Positions 61,761 through 64,000 of a stretch of DNA of 64,000 bases are shown here, in pieces (within the stretch, counting starts at the first letter, position 1; each line of letters opens with the position of its first letter). This DNA is from Mycoplasmopsis agalactiae 14628 (GTDB taxonomy: Bacteria; Bacillota_I; Bacilli_A; Mycoplasmatales; Metamycoplasmataceae), in contig NZ_AJPR01000006.1 in NCBI RefSeq assembly GCF_000266865.1, forward strand, positions 1 through 64,000, written 5' to 3'. The translations under genes were made by a program, and so were the position numbers. Under the pieces are notes generated by a model that was given only the letters and a program-made list of their open reading frames with translations, ran no database searches and was not told the DNA's origin.

Positions 61761-61772
61761 CTGTTTTATAGG
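61761..61772 (+). repeat. Recurrent intergenic motif CTGTTTTATAGG, copy 6
   Basis: In the 53-nt gap between the lactonase stop and the ulaA start. Confidence 0.5.
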
Positions 61773-61788
61773 GATATTAGTTAAATTA

Positions 61789-62850
61789 TTATGATAATTT
61801 AAGATCCTTTTTTAATTGCACAACTTCACTTGAAACCTTAGAAGCGTCATAAACTCTAGGTTCATCAAAAGCAAGTATTTCACGTGGGTTATTAATTAAA
61901 ATATCATCAATAGCATCCTGTGAAACACCTACTTGCTTAAGTAGTGGAATAAATCTTTCAAATAAGTATGCAAAACCAAATGTTTCCTTACCTTTAGTTA
62001 AGCCATAGTTTCTTTGGTATAGGATTCTACCTGCATCTAGACTTAAAGTAATATGTTTTTGTAAGCCTTTATCTACTAAGTATTTAATATGATCAGCTAA
62101 TAATGAATCAGGGTAGTATTTAACTCTGTCTGGTCCGTCAAAACAAATAGTTACGCCTGTTTCTTTAATTATTTTTTCATAGTAATATCTATCAGGGTTC
62201 TTATTTAAGTGTGAAAGTTGAATTTTTCTAGGATTAGCACCAAAGCCAATTAAATGTTGAGCAACTTCAAGTGCCATTGTTCCTAATTGAGTATGAACTA
62301 GGATTGGACAACCAGTTGTAATGCTTGTTCTAGCTGCAACTTCAAGAGCTTTTAATTCAAGTCTATCTATTGCTGCATAACCTGTACCTGCTTTAATGAT
62401 ACCTGCTTTAGCTTTTGAACGCTTAACAACAGGTCCATTATAGTTATATTCATCCATTCCTTCTTCAACTTCAGCAACCATCATCTTAACAATGTCATCA
62501 GTTGGCACACATGCTAGTCATGAACTGTATTTGTCATAAAAAGCAGCTTTGTGAAAACCAGTTGACATCACAATGTTAGCTTTGCCTTTAAATGCTTCAG
62601 CAATTTCTAGCATTCTATAAACATCTCTACCAACATTAGGTGGATCCATTGTAACAATTGTTTTACCACCGTGGTTAACGTACTCTTGTACTTCTTTCTT
62701 AGCTGCTTCAACATCTATCATTAAAAAGTCAGGGTGCTCATGCATTTCTGGGCCACCATTTTTAATTAAATGATCATGACAGTCTGTTATTCCAATTGAT
62801 TCTGCTGGAACATCACCAAGAACTGTTCTAACAAATTTATCTTTTGCCAT
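61789..62850 (-). CDS. PTE-family sugar lactone phosphate lactonase
   Basis: The 353-residue amidohydrolase-type TIM barrel has metal ligands in TDCHDHL (His-x-His), a carbamylated Lys in AGIIKAGTGY, and HTQLGTMALE, SHLNKNPD and LSLDAGR. This is the phosphotriesterase-like lactonase subgroup; from memory, mycoplasma members hydrolyse D-xylono- and L-arabino-1,4-lactone-5-phosphates. In the E. coli ula system this step is done by UlaG, a metallo-beta-lactamase, which is not present here. It is first in the operon. Two TGA codons are Trp. Confidence 0.88.
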
Positions 62851-62870
62851 AAATCTCCTATTTTGTTTTT

Positions 62871-62882
62871 AGGCTTACGCCT
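62871..62882 (-). promoter_or_regulatory. Small hairpin in the ula operon leader
   Basis: AGGC-GTAA-GCCT on the minus strand forms a 4-bp stem capped by a GNRA-type tetraloop, about 20 nt before the lactonase ATG and just upstream of its GGAG. On the plus strand it is followed by a T run, so it could also end leftward-initiated transcripts. Confidence 0.35.
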
Positions 62883-62959
62883 TTTTTAATAATGGCAGAA
62901 TTAACACAAAACCATTACATAAGAATTTTACATTATGCAAAATTACAAAATATGTGAAT

Positions 62960-62978
62960 ATTGGAAGAAACTTCCAAT
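62960..62978. promoter_or_regulatory. Candidate operator upstream of ula operon, site 1
   Basis: ATTGGAAG-AAA-CTTCCAAT, perfect 8-bp arms, 110 nt before the operon start. TGGAA/TTCCA symmetry suits a dimeric regulator; the RpiR protein at 55418 is the nearest candidate. Confidence 0.5.
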
Positions 62979-63099
62979 TTTCTATGTTTTAGTTTTTAAA
63001 TATTATTAGTTGACTGCTTATATTAAATAAATAGGTGAAATTATTGCTTTATTATTAAAAGTTTTTTCCAAATTTAAATATGGAGCAAATAAAATAATA

Positions 63100-63112
63100 T
63101 GGAAACATTCCA
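63100..63112. promoter_or_regulatory. Candidate operator upstream of ula operon, site 2
   Basis: TGGAA-ACA-TTCCA shares its core and 3-nt spacing with site 1. It lies nearer the divergent HAD phosphatase gene. Confidence 0.45.
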
Positions 63113-63197
63113 CATAATATGACACTCCACATATGCCAATAACTTTATAGGCTCAAAATTAAATAAAATTATATTACTACTGTCTTAGGAGTATGCT

Positions 63198-64000
63198 ATG
63201 AGCAAAATTAATCTTAATAATATAAAGTACATTTTCTTTGACCTTGATGGCACGCTGCTAACCAAGGATAAATTAATAACAGATGAAGTTACAAGCAAAA
63301 TAAAAGAGTTAAGCAAAAATCACCAAGTAATCATAAACACTGGTCGCCCATGATATATGGCGCAAAAGTTTTACAAACAATTGGACTTAAAAACACCATT
63401 TTTAGGTCTTAATGGTGCATTAGTTTATGATTTTGAGAGCAAAAAAGTTTTATATCAAAATCCAATGAGTATAGAAACTAGTTTAAAACTGCTAAATTTA
63501 ATACTTAAATATGAAATTGCATTTTTAATATATCTTGATGAAGAAATGATTGGTGTGCAAAAATTCAAACATCCGTGATTTGAAAAAGTGGTTTATCCTA
63601 CTGTTTATCCTAAAACTGAATTTAGTGCTAAGTTTACTGAAATAAATGATCCTGTAAATCAATTGAAATTAGAAAAACCAGTTATTAAGTTTTTACTTTT
63701 AATTGATACTTTAACTGAAAAGCAACTAGAATTGCTTAAGCAAGAAATAGAAGCAATTTCGGATGAAATTTATACAGTAAGATCACAAAAAGCTTGCTTA
63801 GATGTTATGCCTAAAGGATCAGATAAAGGAACTGCGATTGAATGATTTAAGAATAATTACTTAAATCATGAAGATATTTCAAAAAACTCAATAATGTTTG
63901 GCGATGCTGCTAATGACATTCCTGCCTTTGAAAAAGTTGCCTACTCTTGTGCGCTAAAATCAAGTTCACTAGAGGCAGAAAATGCAGCAAACTATGTTGT
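63198..64000 (+). CDS. Cof-type HAD phosphatase, C-terminus beyond window edge
   Basis: The ATG has AGGAG 6 nt upstream. HAD motif I is in YIFFDLDGTLL, motif II in INTGRP, motif III/IV in KGSDKGTAIE and MFGDAANDIPAFE. The cap domain between them is of the Cof type. Family members dephosphorylate sugar phosphates, flavin mononucleotide or pyridoxal phosphate; the substrate here cannot be told. Two TGA codons are Trp. It is divergent from the ula operon and shares its upstream region. About 267 codons are within the window. Confidence 0.9.

Overview
The window comes from a mollicute that reads UGA as tryptophan. Every long gene here, including rpoB, rpoC, lysS, clpB, tex, fmt and ptsI, is closed only if in-frame TGA is decoded as Trp. 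Gene content and the many Cys-anchored lipoproteins suggest the hominis group, close to Mycoplasmopsis (Mycoplasma) agalactiae/bovis. The species call is an inference from gene content, not from a database search.

Layout. (1) 1-11.6 kb, minus strand: an array of six modular coiled-coil lipoprotein genes. One is cut by the window edge and one carries a frameshift. Four have a run of 9-10 G between the putative -35 and -10 boxes, directly beside a perfect 8-bp inverted repeat. (2) 11.8-21.2 kb, minus: a YneF-like membrane protein, an M42 aminopeptidase, and a 2,668-residue membrane-anchored SGNH/GDSL protein with long degenerate repeats. (3) 21.4-29.5 kb, minus: rpoC and rpoB, overlapping by 8 nt. 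(4) 29.9-34.3 kb, plus: small lipoproteins and a membrane protein. Two paralogous lipoprotein genes have G8 tracts inside the ORF and both are out of frame as read here. A possible structured RNA lies at 31.06-31.16 kb. (5) 34.4-43.4 kb: rplL-rplJ, a BspA-like LRR lipoprotein, lysS, a PD-(D/E)XK protein, tex, and clpB preceded by a CIRCE element. (6) 43.4-48.2 kb: an accessory island with a decayed IS-like remnant and a type IIS restriction-modification system (AlwI-family endonuclease plus two D12-class adenine methylases). (7) 48.3-53.6 kb: rpsP-trmD-rplS, fmt, and a fused phosphohexomutase-like/flippase-like membrane protein. (8) 53.7-62.9 kb: ptsI, an RpiR-type regulator, and an L-ascorbate-type PTS operon (lactonase, ulaA, ulaB, ulaC, ulaD, ulaE, ulaF and one unknown gene). 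A Cof-type HAD phosphatase begins at 63.2 kb and leaves the window.

How parts fit together. PtsI supplies phosphate to the UlaABC permease. The PTE-family lactonase and UlaDEF would convert the imported sugar acid phosphate to pentose phosphate, and the RpiR protein is a candidate regulator. The lipoprotein array, the G-tract promoters, the in-ORF G tracts and the restriction system form the variable, surface and defence part of the window.

Most notable: a modular lipoprotein family under G-tract promoters whose neighbouring palindrome exists in two sequence classes with symmetry kept, and two in-ORF G8 switches both in the OFF register.
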